A program made the translations under genes and the position numbers. The notes under the pieces are model-generated. The model worked only from the letters and a program-made list of their open reading frames with translations. It was not told where the DNA came from and searched no databases. A stretch of 64,000 nt of DNA. Source: JANQIV01 sp050117315. GTDB taxonomy: Bacteria; Bacteroidota; Ignavibacteria; Ignavibacteriales; Melioribacteraceae. Shown here piece after piece: positions 1-9,621 of this stretch. Position 1 is the first letter of the stretch; each line of letters begins with the position of its first letter. The stretch is from NCBI GenBank assembly GCA_050117315.1, contig JASFMY010000014.1:1-64000 (forward strand). Reading direction: 5' to 3'.

Positions 1-143
1 ATTAAGTGCACATGTTTTTTCTTCAATTTATTAATTACTTTGCACTTTTTCAGGGTTTTATTCACCTATCTTATTATTTTTTAAGCTCTTATTTGCTTTT
101 CAGCAAGCCCTAATTAAGTTGACGCATATGCGCAGAGCGGGAT

Positions 144-233
144 GAGAAATCTTTCAATTAGAGTGTGATTTCAAAGATTTCTCCCTCCAGTCGAAATGAC
201 AAAACGTTTAGTTATCTAATTTCGCAGAAACTC
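144..233. repeat. Dispersed palindromic repeat, copy 1
   Basis: The 312-base stretch before the first gene holds no gene that I can see. It contains a perfect 11-bp inverted repeat (GAGAAATCTTT at 144-154, AAAGATTTCTC at 173-183), then a CCAGTCGAAATGAC stretch of a type common in intergenic repeats of Bacteroidota-like genomes. Positions 203-233 match 53900-53930 in inverted orientation at 29 of 31 bases, so this is a dispersed element. A weaker inverted pair (AAGTGCA at 4-10, TGCACTT at 41-47) lies upstream. Confidence 0.6.
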
Positions 234-312
234 TTTTAATTACACGCCCATGTGAGCCGGGAAGTTCAGCGAACATGTCCACCGTAGTTTGAAAATTCAC
301 TAAGAAAATCAA

Positions 313-1620
313 CTATGCAGCAATTTCTTCCGTTTTAGGATCATTAACTTTTGTCAGTAAGAATAAGCCTATCACAAAAAATAATGCAATTGATAAAATA
401 GCGGGTCTCTGGCTTTCAAAGATGAAGCTCACTAACCCGAACACCAACGGGCCTAATATTGCGGAGCTTTTACCGAAGAATGAATAAAATCCGAAAAATT
501 CCGTTTTCTTCTCTTCAGGCGTTAGTTTAGACATTAAACTGCGGCTTACGGATTGTGTTGCACCCATTACGCTTCCGGCTAATAAGCCTACAACGTAAAA
601 ACTGTTTTTTAATACAGAAAGAGAATTAATCTCAAATTTTTCACTAAAGAATTTAGCGATAAACATTTCTTCACCGCTTGAGAAATATGCAAGCAGAATC
701 GTAAATATCCAGATAATTAAAGAAAGAACAATCGTTTTTTTCTGGCCGTAACTATCGGAAATAATTCCGAAAATTACCGAGCCGAAAATAGCGGTGGATT
801 GAACTATTAAGAAAAATAAAATGAGTTCACTAATGGTAAATCCCAACGTGGTATTTGCATATATCCCGGAAAAATAAATTACAGTGTTTACTCCTTCAAT
901 ATAAAAGAAAAACGCAACAAGGTACCATGCAAGGTCCCTGTAATGCTTTAGGTTTTTAATTGTATTGGCAACTCTTGCAAATCCTACTCTTAAAAATGAA
1001 ACTTCTTTATTCCTTTGAACTTTTTTCTCTTTTAAAAATAAAAATATCGGCAATGCAAAGACTAAAAAGAATAATGCCGAGACCGGGAATGTTTCTTTTA
1101 TCATTTCATTTTGAATAAAGGGATAAGCAATTGCAAGCGAGGCCAGTGAACCGAGGTAACCCATGGCATAACCGTACCCGCTAACCCGTCCGTAATTTTT
1201 AGGCGCCGTTATTTCCGGCAGGAAAGCGTCGTAGAAAACAAGCCCGGCTTCAAAACCAATATTGGAAAAAATAAAAAGAAGAAGCGCAAGGAATACATCA
1301 CCCTGCCCGGTAAAGTACAAAAGGGCTGTGCAGGTTAAACAGATTACCGTGAAAAACAATAAAAACTTTTTTTTGTTTGATGAGTAGTCCGCAATTGCTC
1401 CCAGCACCGGCGAAATTAATGCAGTAACCAGCATTGATATGCTTGTACCCAAACTCCAGTATAAATCACCGATTGGTTTACCTTCCGCTATTGTCTGCTT
1501 AAAGTAAACTGCAAATAAAAATGTTATAACAACTATAGCATAAGAAGTGTTGGCAAAGTCGAAAAGCGTCCAGATAAATATTTGTTTTCTATTTGGATTT
1601 TTTTGAGATTGATTTGTCAA
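313..1620 (-). CDS. MFS transporter, UMF1 (Atg22-like) family
   Basis: A 435-residue integral membrane protein with about 12 hydrophobic segments. The N-terminal FDFANTSYA corresponds to the (Y/F)DWANSAY-type signature of UMF1/Atg22-like major facilitator proteins, and GAIADYSSNKKK fits the loop between helices 2 and 3. It acts in the inner membrane as a secondary transporter. The substrate cannot be told from sequence; yeast Atg22 exports amino acids, but that function should not be carried over. The start is TTG at 1620, with GAGGG just upstream, and the first 32 bases overlap the end of nusB, which suggests translational coupling. Family call firm, substrate unknown. Confidence 0.8.
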   Translation of the reverse strand: MTNQSQKNPNRKQIFIWTLFDFANTSYAIVVITFLFAVYFKQTIAEGKPIGDLYWSLGTSISMLVTALISPVLGAIADYSSNKKKFLLFFTVICLTCTALLYFTGQGDVFLALLLFIFSNIGFEAGLVFYDAFLPEITAPKNYGRVSGYGYAMGYLGSLASLAIAYPFIQNEMIKETFPVSALFFLVFALPIFLFLKEKKVQRNKEVSFLRVGFARVANTIKNLKHYRDLAWYLVAFFFYIEGVNTVIYFSGIYANTTLGFTISELILFFLIVQSTAIFGSVIFGIISDSYGQKKTIVLSLIIWIFTILLAYFSSGEEMFIAKFFSEKFEINSLSVLKNSFYVVGLLAGSVMGATQSVSRSLMSKLTPEEKKTEFFGFYSFFGKSSAILGPLVFGLVSFIFESQRPAILSIALFFVIGLFLLTKVNDPKTEEIAA

Positions 1621-2068
1621 TGAGCCCTCTGCCCTGTTTGCGCAGCGTACCGTTTGATTTTAACTCGGTAAGTATTGCGTCTAAAATTCCGTTTATAAAT
1701 TTACCGCTGTTTGACGTACTGTAATCTTTCGCGATTTCGATTACTTCATTTATGGAAACTTTCGGGGGAATGTCCGGGAAGTAAAGAATTTCCGTAGTGC
1801 CTATCCGTAAAAGTATTTTATCAATTAAAGCAATCCTGTTGATTTCCCAATTATTAACCCTGGCGTTAATTTTTTCATCAAGTAGTTTTCTATTGGCAAT
1901 TACTTTATTAACCAGGTTTAAACTAAAATTTCTATCATCCTCATTTTCGATATCGGATAATATTCCGTCTGAAATATAAGTCAGCCTTTCCTGGTGCATC
2001 TCGTATGCATAAAGAATCTGCAAACTTCTAATTCTTAAATCTCTTCTATTACTTCTTTTGCCGGCCAT
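1589..2068 (-). CDS. nusB: Transcription antitermination factor NusB
   Basis: The 159-residue protein is close to normal NusB length. It opens with a basic segment (KRSNRRDLRIRSLQILYAYE), which resembles the NusB start that binds boxA RNA together with NusE/S10. The C-terminal half carries PPKVSINEVIEIAKDYS and GKFINGILDAI, the most conserved NusB signature. It acts in rRNA antitermination. The C-terminal tail after residue 140 is lysine-rich and poorly conserved. Its stop lies inside the downstream MFS gene (32-base overlap). A 109-base gap separates it from the dehydrogenase upstream, so it may have its own promoter. Confidence 0.92.
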   Translation of the reverse strand: MAGKRSNRRDLRIRSLQILYAYEMHQERLTYISDGILSDIENEDDRNFSLNLVNKVIANRKLLDEKINARVNNWEINRIALIDKILLRIGTTEILYFPDIPPKVSINEVIEIAKDYSTSNSGKFINGILDAILTELKSNGTLRKQGRGLIDKSISKKSK

Positions 2069-2177
2069 CTAAGCTCAATATTTGAAGGAACGAAAAAATA
2101 ATACAATAAAATTAAAATACAATCCTATTTTATAAAAAAAAGAAAATTTAATACAAAAATAATTTCCTCAACAAGCT

Positions 2178-3254
2178 TCATTTTCTGCTTGAATAAATTT
2201 TTGATATTCCCCTTATGTTGTTTAATCTTTCTTCAACCAGTTTTTTTGAAGCAATATTTGTCGGGATATTTTGAATAGCTGAAATTTTAAATACCTTTTT
2301 GAGAGTATTGTAGATACCTTCAGCCTGCTTCATAGCCCTGTCCTGGCGATAGCCTTCAAGTTCATTGGCAACATTTATGAGTCCGCCGGCATTTATAACA
2401 TAATCCGGGGCATATAAAATTCCCATGTTCAGCAATTCAACACCGTGCTTTTCTTCATTTTCCAACTGGTTGTTTGCACCTCCTGCTATAATCTGGAATT
2501 TGAATCTAGGTATTGTAGTATCGTTTATTACTCCTCCCAGAGCCGTTGGAGCAAATATTTCGGCATCAACGTCGTAAATTTCGTCAGGTTTTACAATGTG
2601 AGCTTTTATAGTTTCCAATGCATGCTTTACCTTTTCATCAAGAATATCCGCAATATATAATTCTGCGCCTTCGTTATATAAATGTTCGCATAAGTATCTG
2701 CCCACATGTCCGGTGCCCTGCACTGCAATTTTACGTCCTCTTAAAGAATCGTTTCCCCACTTTTCATTTGCACATGCTTTTATTCCGACATAAATACCGT
2801 AAGCCGTAACGGGACCGGGGTCCCCGGATCCTCCCAGTGCCTTGGAAATTCCGCATACATAATTAGTTTCCATTCTTACGTATTCCATGTCGCGGACATT
2901 GGTTCCAACATCTTCGGCAGCAATATACCTGCCTCCCAACCCGTCAATAAATTTACCGAAAGTTCTAAAGAGCAGTTCACTTTTTTGTGTATCCGAGTCG
3001 CCGATAATAACCGCTTTACCGCCGCCAAAATTTAAACCTGCCGCTGCGGCTTTAAAAGTCATCCCCTTGGAAAGTTTAAGTGCATCGGTTAACGCTTCTT
3101 CTTCGTTAAGGTAATTCATCATCCTGGCGCCGCCTATAGCCGGTCCTAATGTAGTATCATGGACAGCTATAATTGCTTTTAAGCCCGAGTCCTTATTTGA
3201 ACAGAAAATTACTTGTTCGTGATTGTTTTGTTCAAGTAATTCAAAGTTTATCAT
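2178..3254 (-). CDS. Glu/Leu/Phe/Val dehydrogenase, leucine dehydrogenase type
   Basis: A 358-residue NAD-dependent amino-acid dehydrogenase that would oxidatively deaminate branched-chain amino acids to 2-oxo acids, or do the reverse amination. Residues 77-80 read GGGK, where Lys80 matches the catalytic lysine of leucine dehydrogenases; AAEDVGT near 112-118 carries the conserved Asp. The Rossmann motif GTGHVG is at about 180-185. The length suits octameric leucine dehydrogenase (about 360 residues) and is shorter than glutamate dehydrogenase. Exact specificity (Leu, Val or Phe) is inferred. It starts 27 bases after the YdcF-like gene, probably in the same transcript. Confidence 0.88.
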   Translation of the reverse strand: MINFELLEQNNHEQVIFCSNKDSGLKAIIAVHDTTLGPAIGGARMMNYLNEEEALTDALKLSKGMTFKAAAAGLNFGGGKAVIIGDSDTQKSELLFRTFGKFIDGLGGRYIAAEDVGTNVRDMEYVRMETNYVCGISKALGGSGDPGPVTAYGIYVGIKACANEKWGNDSLRGRKIAVQGTGHVGRYLCEHLYNEGAELYIADILDEKVKHALETIKAHIVKPDEIYDVDAEIFAPTALGGVINDTTIPRFKFQIIAGGANNQLENEEKHGVELLNMGILYAPDYVINAGGLINVANELEGYRQDRAMKQAEGIYNTLKKVFKISAIQNIPTNIASKKLVEERLNNIRGISKIYSSRK

Positions 3255-3281
3255 TACAATACTCCGTTTTATAGAAATTTA

Positions 3282-4298
3282 TTAAATGGCAAACAGCCAA
3301 AAAAGTAACAAAGCAACGGTTTCTCTTAACATGTAATATACTAACTTTTCCCAACTTAATTTATAATTTGCTTCCGTTACTGCAGGTTTTATGTTAAAAA
3401 ACTTTGAAATTTCTTTTACTCTGTCTAGGTGAAAATTATTGGAGACAATAACTACCTTCCCAAAGTTTTGATTTTCAATTAATTGTCTTTTTATAAAACT
3501 TATTTGCTGTGAAGTTTGAGAGGAAATATTTTCAATTAATATATCGTCGCTTTTCATCCCTAAACTCAATAGATAATTTCTTGCAGATTCCGCTTCAGAC
3601 AACTCCCCCGGGGCATTTCCCCCGGTAAGCTGAATTCTATCAACAATTCCATCTGTGTATAGTTCATAAGCCCTTTCAATTCTTTTTTTGAATATTGGGC
3701 TTGGTTCCGTTTTCCGCCAAACCGCGGCTCCAAGAACTACTGCTACGTCGTATTTTAATTCATTGCCGTTTATTTGTGCGGGTTTAAAACTAATTAAATG
3801 AATTAACGAGAAAGTGAATAAAATTACAAATAAAACAACGGTTACAACTATTGATCTTATGTATAAAAATTTTCTGCGGCGGAACACTGCATTCCATAAT
3901 ACAAATATTATATAGAACTTAACTCCCCCTCCGGTTATGAATAAAAATCCCGTCAACACTTTCTGCAGCGGATACATCAGGAAATATTCTTCCGGTAACT
4001 GTATATTCAATAGAGTTATAAACAGCAAGACAAGCAACGGCGAGATTGTCAATACCGATAGAAAAAGTAAAAAAAACGGTTTTATAATTTCTTCGTTCAT
4101 GTTAAATAAAAAATAAATTAACAACCCGGTTAATAAAAAAAAGGTTGAAAATGAGTTTAACAGGTTTCCAATATTATAAAGGTTGAACTCCGATATACTT
4201 ATACCGTTTATATGGTACTTCAAAAAAAATTTCAGCGCCAATTCGGATATAATTATGAGAAAAACAAAAAAGAATATTTTTAATCTCCTTTTGTCCAA
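3282..4298 (-). CDS. YdcF/SanA/ElyC-type DUF218 membrane protein
   Basis: The N-terminal 180 residues hold about four or five hydrophobic segments. A DUF218 domain follows from about residue 185, with the opening VAVVLGAAV, then RIERAYELYTDG, LTGG, SEAESARNYLLSLG and VVSNNFHLDR. These match the ElyC/SanA/YdcF family, linked in E. coli to envelope integrity; the enzymatic activity is unproven. The start is a TTG five bases after the ATPase stop, with GGGGA in the end of that gene as a likely ribosome site, so the two are probably coupled. A short hydrophobic tail ends the protein. Confidence 0.75.
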   Translation of the reverse strand: MDKRRLKIFFFVFLIIISELALKFFLKYHINGISISEFNLYNIGNLLNSFSTFFLLTGLLIYFLFNMNEEIIKPFFLLFLSVLTISPLLVLLFITLLNIQLPEEYFLMYPLQKVLTGFLFITGGGVKFYIIFVLWNAVFRRRKFLYIRSIVVTVVLFVILFTFSLIHLISFKPAQINGNELKYDVAVVLGAAVWRKTEPSPIFKKRIERAYELYTDGIVDRIQLTGGNAPGELSEAESARNYLLSLGMKSDDILIENISSQTSQQISFIKRQLIENQNFGKVVIVSNNFHLDRVKEISKFFNIKPAVTEANYKLSWEKLVYYMLRETVALLLFWLFAI

Positions 4299-4303
4299 AA
4301 GTT

Positions 4304-5095
4304 TTAGTCCCCGGGAATTATATCTATTTTTATTCTGCCGCTATTGTAATCCACAGAAGAATTAATATTAAATATATCTTTTATATTTTCTTCATTTAAT
4401 ACGCTTGGTGTAATATCGTCTATAAAAATTTCCCCTTTTCTCATTAAAATTACCCGGTCGCTAAAATAACCGGATAAATTAAAGTCATGAGAAACCGAAA
4501 CAATAGCAGTACCATGATCATTATTCAGCTTTTTCAAGAAATTAAAGGTTGAGATCTGGTGTTCAATGTCAAGGTGGGCATTTGGTTCATCGAGAAATAA
4601 AATTTTGGGCTGTTGAACTATGGCTCTTGCCAAAAAAGCCCTTTGAGCCTCACCGCCGGAAACCTCGTTTATACCCTTGTTCCTTAAATTAAAGATACCC
4701 AATAACTCAAGTGTTTCATTTACCAGTTCAACATCTTGACTTTTTTCATAACCCCAAAAATTGAGATGAGGAGTTCGTCCCATCATTACAATTTCAAAAA
4801 CGGAAAACGGAAAAATTGAAACAGTACTCTGCGGAACAAAAGCCGCAAACTTTGCAAAGTCTTTTCTTGAATATTGTGAGTATGGCTTGCCAAGAAAAAA
4901 TCTTTTCCCTTTTCCCGGTGTAAGTAAATTGCAAAGTATTTTTAATAGTGTAGATTTACCGGAACCGTTAGGCCCCATAATAGATATAAATTCTTGTTCG
5001 GCAATTTTAAGCGAAATATTTTCCAACTGGAAATCAGGGGACTGACTTTTATTATAATTAAAAAATATATTTTCCAAAGTAATCAACGACATCAT
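4304..5095 (-). CDS. ABC transporter ATP-binding protein, FecE/BtuD type
   Basis: A 263-residue ATPase with Walker A GPNGSGKST near residue 41, Q-loop FVPQ, signature VSGGEAQRAFLARAI, Walker B ILFLDEPNAHLD and switch His in VSVSHD. The FVPQST and GRTPHLNFWG region resembles ATPases that partner FecCD-type permeases importing ferric siderophores, haem or cobalamin. No permease or binding protein lies beside it in the window, which is unusual for this family; it may serve a system encoded elsewhere. It heads a run of genes towards nusB. Family firm, substrate unknown. Confidence 0.8.
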   Translation of the reverse strand: MMSLITLENIFFNYNKSQSPDFQLENISLKIAEQEFISIMGPNGSGKSTLLKILCNLLTPGKGKRFFLGKPYSQYSRKDFAKFAAFVPQSTVSIFPFSVFEIVMMGRTPHLNFWGYEKSQDVELVNETLELLGIFNLRNKGINEVSGGEAQRAFLARAIVQQPKILFLDEPNAHLDIEHQISTFNFLKKLNNDHGTAIVSVSHDFNLSGYFSDRVILMRKGEIFIDDITPSVLNEENIKDIFNINSSVDYNSGRIKIDIIPGD

Positions 5096-5157
5096 AAAGT
5101 AAGATTAAAATTATAAGATTCGGAAATATAAGAAATGCTTACAAGATAATTTCAAAA

Positions 5158-5180
5158 GAGGGATATTTATCCCCCTTTTT
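5158..5180 (-). terminator. Probable terminator after the RND operon
   Basis: GGGATA-TT-TATCCC at 5160-5173 forms a small perfect stem in the gap between the RND pump stop and the next gene. Read on the minus strand it is followed by TCTTTT; read on the plus strand it is followed by six Ts, so it could act in both directions. It separates the efflux operon from the ATPase-YdcF run. Confidence 0.5.
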
Positions 5181-5183
5181 TAT

Positions 5184-8100
5184 CTAACTTTTTCTTTTGA
5201 ATGTCGCTTTAAGTGCGTTTGGCATATCCGTAATTGTAGAGTACATTACCGGTACAATTATTAATGTTAGAACCGTACCAAAGAGTAATCCGAATATTAC
5301 CGCGATACCCATTGATCTCCAGAACTGTGCATCCACTCCGCCGCTCTCAAATGAAAATGTATAAACGTCAAACCCGAATCCGAACGTAAGTGGAATCAGT
5401 CCTAAAATTGTAGTTACCGCAGTTAAAGTAACGGGTCTAAACCTTCTTATACCGGCTCTAATTACCGCTTCCCTAACACTGAGACCTCTTTTGCGTAAAA
5501 TATTAATATAGTCTATAAGAACAATATTATTGTTTACAACAACCCCGGCTAGGCTTATTACCCCTATACCGGTCATGATTATACCAAACGGCATGGAGTA
5601 TACAATCAGTCCTATAAAGACGCCGATTAATGATATTGCCACTGCAGACATAATCATAAGAGGTTGAGAGAATGAGTTAAATTGAATTACCAGAATCAGG
5701 AATATCCCGAAAAAAGCAATCATGAATGCTTCGCTTAAAAAGGCTGCAGCTTTTTCCTGTTCTTCATTTTGCCCGCCGTAAGCAATATAATAATCCGGCG
5801 GCAGGTTAAATTCGTTTAATTGCGTCATAACTTCGCGGAGTACATCATTTGCGTTATAACCGGCATCAACATTCCCGGTAATCGTTACTACTCTCTTAAG
5901 GTCTTTTCTTTTTATCGAACCTGGGCCCTTATCATACTTAATATCCGCAACGCTGATTAAAGGAACGCTGATTGTTTTCCCGTCTTTTTCAAAAGGGATT
6001 CGCATTGTTTTTAATAAGTCTACACTTTCTCTCTGTTCTTTTTTCAACCTGACGGTTATGTCATATTCGTCTTCATTGATTCTATACTTAGAAGCTTCAT
6101 ATCCATTTATAGCGGTTCTAACGCTGTTTGCTATCATAGAAGTATTCAAACTGTAAAGCGCAGCTTTTTCTCTGTCTATTTCTATACGAACTTCCGGGCG
6201 TCCGCTGTCATAATCATCTTTTATATCTACAGCTCCCGGAATTTCATTAATAATTTCTTTTATTTGTTCGGCTAATCCCCCGAGTGTTTCAAAGTCATCG
6301 CCAATAATTTCAACATTTATGGCGGAACCAACGGGAGGACCGTTCTCTTCTTTTTCAACTTCTATTTCAGCTCCGGGTATGTTTAATACCGCCTGCCTTA
6401 TCTGGTCGGTTGTTATTCTTGAAGACTGCGACCTATCATTAAAATCTACGAACTGTACGGTGATTGTACTTTTGTTGGGAGTGGAACTTCCGCCGCCGTC
6501 AAAAGGATTATTGGACGATCCTACATTTGCAATATATTCTTTTACGTCAACTTCAAGAAACGTTTCAAGCCTGCTTTCAATTTGTTTTGCAATTTTATTC
6601 GACATATCCAAATTGGTTCCAGTCGGGCTTTCTACACTTATATAAACTCTTTCAGGATCCGTATCCGGAAAGAATTCAATTCCCCTGCCCATCGTACCGT
6701 ATATCATCATTATAAACATTAAACCAACTATGGTGATAGTCATTACTCTAAGCCTCGAGTTGGTATACACCAATACGGTGCCTACTCCAAGTAAAATACT
6801 AACCGGTATAGAAACAAAACTCGGAATTTCAGGAGAAGAGATAAGTGAAACGGAAATTACCAACAAAACTAATGTTGCCAATAATCCCAGCCAGTTTCTT
6901 TTATTTACTCTATCGTCCTCGTTTCTTTCCGAACCTAAGGCGATTTTCAAAAACTTTTCATAAATATTCAAAGTTTTCGGCAGCATTTTTTCCGTAAAGA
7001 AATAAGATATTCTTTTAAATGGATTACGGGATTTAGCCATTTCTTCAACAGCTTCAAGCTTCATAAATTTTGAAGCGAAGACAGGGTTAATTATCAATGC
7101 TACAAATAGGGATGAAGCCAGGGTAACAATTAAGGTCAACGGAAGATAAAGCATAAAATCTCCGACAATTCCCGGCCAAAACATTAACGGGGCAAAAGCC
7201 ATTATTGTTGTAAACGTAGAGGTTGTTACAGGCCATGCCACTTCTTTAGCCCCAAGTTTTGCCGCTTCCAATAACCCGTTTCCGTCTTCCAAAAATTTGT
7301 ATATGTTTTCTATAATTACTATGGCATTGTCAACAAGCATTCCCAGTGCAAGTATTAAAGAAAAGAGAACAACAAAGTTTAGAGTTATTCCCAACGCCGA
7401 GAGAATAATAAATGAAAGCAGCATGCTTAAAGGAATTGCAAGCGCAACAAACAAAGCGTTTCTAAAACCCAGCAAAGAGAAAAGTACAAACAGAACCAAA
7501 ACAAGACCGGAAAAAATATTATTCTCCAGGTTTTTAACGCTTCGTTTTACATCAATGGAATAATCTACGGTAAACACAAAGTCAATATTGTCCGGCAGCT
7601 TCTCTTCAAAGCTTTGTACTATAGCTTTAACTCCGTCTGCAAGGTCAATAATATTGGCACCCAGTCTTTTCGAAACCGAGATGGTTACGCAATCAACTCT
7701 GTTTAACCTGGCATATGAACTCCTCTCTTCAAAAGCGTAATCAACATCCGCAACGTCCTTAACATAGATAGGTTTGCCTTCGTATACTTTCACAATAAGG
7801 TCCTGGATAATAAACGGCTTATCGAACTCACCGGGGACCCGAACCAAAAAGCTTGAGTTGTTGACGTCAATCAATCCTCCGGGTATTGTATTGTTTTCGT
7901 TTCTTATTGTGTTTATAACGTCATCAAAAGTAATGTTGTAATAGATAAGCTTGTCAATATCTACATCAACTTTTACTTCTCTTTCCAGCCCGCCGCTTAT
8001 ATTTACTTCAAGTACACCGTTAAGTTTTTCAATTTCGTCTTTAATGTCTTCAGCAATATCTTTTAATAACACCAGGCCTTGGGGTCCGGAAATGTTAAAC

Positions 8101-8519
8101 GTCATTATCGGGAATTCCGAGAAATTAATTTCGATAATTTCAGGTTTTTCAACATCATCGGGTAAATCAGGCATGGCTTTATCAACTTTATCACGCACTT
8201 TCTGCAATGCATCGTCAATATCAAACCCGCTCTCAAATTCCACTTGAACTAATGAGTATCCTTCGGAAGATGAAGATATTATCTCTTTTACTTCACCGAT
8301 TCCGTTTATTTCTCTTTCAAGAGGCTGTGTAATCAACGATTCAATATCTTCGGGCGAAACTCCGAAATACGGCGTTGAAACTATTACCAGGGGAATATTA
8401 ACATCCGGTGAAGCTTCCCTCGGTAATGAAATGTATGAAGTTAATCCGAATATTATGATTATAATCGTTAAAATAAATATACTAGTTCGATTATCTATGC
8501 TTACATCTGTAATTTTCAT
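5184..8519 (-). CDS. RND efflux pump inner-membrane permease, AcrB-like
   Basis: A 1111-residue resistance-nodulation-division permease with the two-fold layout: a membrane helix at about residues 12-30, a periplasmic region, a helix block near 340-480, a second periplasmic region and a final block near 960-1095. It would export drugs or other small compounds using the proton gradient. In helix 4 the family's usual Asp-Asp pair reads LVDNAIVIIEN (Asp-Asn). The helix-10 motif reads VVNNNIVLIDY, with Asn where AcrB has its key Lys, so the proton relay differs from AcrB. It is last in an operon with adaptor, TolC-like and TetR genes. Confidence 0.9.
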   Translation of the reverse strand: MKITDVSIDNRTSIFILTIIIIIFGLTSYISLPREASPDVNIPLVIVSTPYFGVSPEDIESLITQPLEREINGIGEVKEIISSSSEGYSLVQVEFESGFDIDDALQKVRDKVDKAMPDLPDDVEKPEIIEINFSEFPIMTFNISGPQGLVLLKDIAEDIKDEIEKLNGVLEVNISGGLEREVKVDVDIDKLIYYNITFDDVINTIRNENNTIPGGLIDVNNSSFLVRVPGEFDKPFIIQDLIVKVYEGKPIYVKDVADVDYAFEERSSYARLNRVDCVTISVSKRLGANIIDLADGVKAIVQSFEEKLPDNIDFVFTVDYSIDVKRSVKNLENNIFSGLVLVLFVLFSLLGFRNALFVALAIPLSMLLSFIILSALGITLNFVVLFSLILALGMLVDNAIVIIENIYKFLEDGNGLLEAAKLGAKEVAWPVTTSTFTTIMAFAPLMFWPGIVGDFMLYLPLTLIVTLASSLFVALIINPVFASKFMKLEAVEEMAKSRNPFKRISYFFTEKMLPKTLNIYEKFLKIALGSERNEDDRVNKRNWLGLLATLVLLVISVSLISSPEIPSFVSIPVSILLGVGTVLVYTNSRLRVMTITIVGLMFIMMIYGTMGRGIEFFPDTDPERVYISVESPTGTNLDMSNKIAKQIESRLETFLEVDVKEYIANVGSSNNPFDGGGSSTPNKSTITVQFVDFNDRSQSSRITTDQIRQAVLNIPGAEIEVEKEENGPPVGSAINVEIIGDDFETLGGLAEQIKEIINEIPGAVDIKDDYDSGRPEVRIEIDREKAALYSLNTSMIANSVRTAINGYEASKYRINEDEYDITVRLKKEQRESVDLLKTMRIPFEKDGKTISVPLISVADIKYDKGPGSIKRKDLKRVVTITGNVDAGYNANDVLREVMTQLNEFNLPPDYYIAYGGQNEEQEKAAAFLSEAFMIAFFGIFLILVIQFNSFSQPLMIMSAVAISLIGVFIGLIVYSMPFGIIMTGIGVISLAGVVVNNNIVLIDYINILRKRGLSVREAVIRAGIRRFRPVTLTAVTTILGLIPLTFGFGFDVYTFSFESGGVDAQFWRSMGIAVIFGLLFGTVLTLIIVPVMYSTITDMPNALKATFKRKS

Positions 8520-8531
8520 TATAAAATTTCC

Positions 8532-9593
8532 TTAGTTAACAACATTTACTTTTTGGCCTTGTATCAAATTCTGATAACCAACCGTTATTAAGTTATCCCC
8601 TTCACTAAGCCCGCTTTTAACTGCAATTTTATCTTCGGTTCTGCTTATTATTTCTATATCTTTCCCGACAGCGATTCCGTTCTCTTCAACAAACACCAAG
8701 TATCCTTCGTCAACTCTATTGACTACTTCATCGGGGATTGTGAACACATCATTATAAACGCCATTTTCAATAAACACATCTGCAACAAGTTCAGGTTTTA
8801 ATTGACCGGAAGAATTATCAATAACAATTTCAACCGGGAATGTCCTGTTGTCTTTATTGACAGACGAACCGACAAACGTTACTCTTCCCTCAACATAGTT
8901 ATCAAGTACGTTCTTTATATAAATTTTAGCATTATCACCTAGTTTAACTTTTCCAACGTATCTTTCCGGCACCCCGGTTTCAATTTTTATTTTGCTATTG
9001 TTCATTAATTCAACAATAACCGCCCCGGCAGGCGCCAACTCTCCTTCTTCAAAATATTTTGTATCAACAATTCCTGAAAACGGCGCTTTAATAAAAGTAT
9101 CTTCGTATTGAGATTGGATTAATTCATAATTTGCTTTAGCCTGGTCCCTATTATATTGAGATTCAAGCAACTGCAGTTCGCTGTTTACTTTGTCTTTAAA
9201 GATTATTTCCTGTTTTTCAAAATTAACTTGCGTAAGTTTATATTGTGCCTCGGCCGCATCCATTTGAGCTTTTAACGCTTTGTTATCAATGATGATAATT
9301 GTTTCACCTTTCTTTACAAACTGGCCTTTGTCTTTAACAATATCTTCAACAATTCCACCGGGCTGATACCCCAAACTGGCTTTATCAATTGGTTTCAGTA
9401 TCCCGATCACGTTTATGTAATCTACATAGTTGCTTCCTTTAAGAGTTGATACTTCTACATTAACCGCTCTTTCGGTTTTCACATCTGCCCCGACAGTTTT
9501 ATTTTCACCGCCTTCGGCATTAGAGCATGAATTCGTGAGAATAATACCAGATATTAATAATAACACTACACTTATTTTCATGTAAACTTTCAT
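8532..9593 (-). CDS. RND efflux periplasmic adaptor lipoprotein
   Basis: The membrane fusion protein of the pump. A lipoprotein signal is visible (MKISVVLLLISG then LTNSC), placing it at the membrane facing the periplasm. After it come a barrel-sandwich half (GGIVEDIVKDKGQFVKKGETI), a coiled-coil hairpin at about residues 110-160, the second half (FIKAPFSGIVDTKYFEEGE) and beta-barrel/membrane-proximal domains. The reading frame also allows a GTG nine bases upstream, but AGGTG spacing favours the ATG at 9593. It sits 12 bases before the permease and 28 after the TolC-like gene. Role firm; pump substrate unknown. Confidence 0.88.
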   Translation of the reverse strand: MKVYMKISVVLLLISGIILTNSCSNAEGGENKTVGADVKTERAVNVEVSTLKGSNYVDYINVIGILKPIDKASLGYQPGGIVEDIVKDKGQFVKKGETIIIIDNKALKAQMDAAEAQYKLTQVNFEKQEIIFKDKVNSELQLLESQYNRDQAKANYELIQSQYEDTFIKAPFSGIVDTKYFEEGELAPAGAVIVELMNNSKIKIETGVPERYVGKVKLGDNAKIYIKNVLDNYVEGRVTFVGSSVNKDNRTFPVEIVIDNSSGQLKPELVADVFIENGVYNDVFTIPDEVVNRVDEGYLVFVEENGIAVGKDIEIISRTEDKIAVKSGLSEGDNLITVGYQNLIQGQKVNVVN

Positions 9594-9621
9594 CATTATC
9601 ACCTAATTATTTTTTTAAACT

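Noticed and set aside
1..50. Inverted AAGTGCA/TGCACTT pair as a terminator of the MFS gene
   Set aside because: Arms of seven bases with a 30-base loop are too weak, and it lies over 260 bases past the stop.
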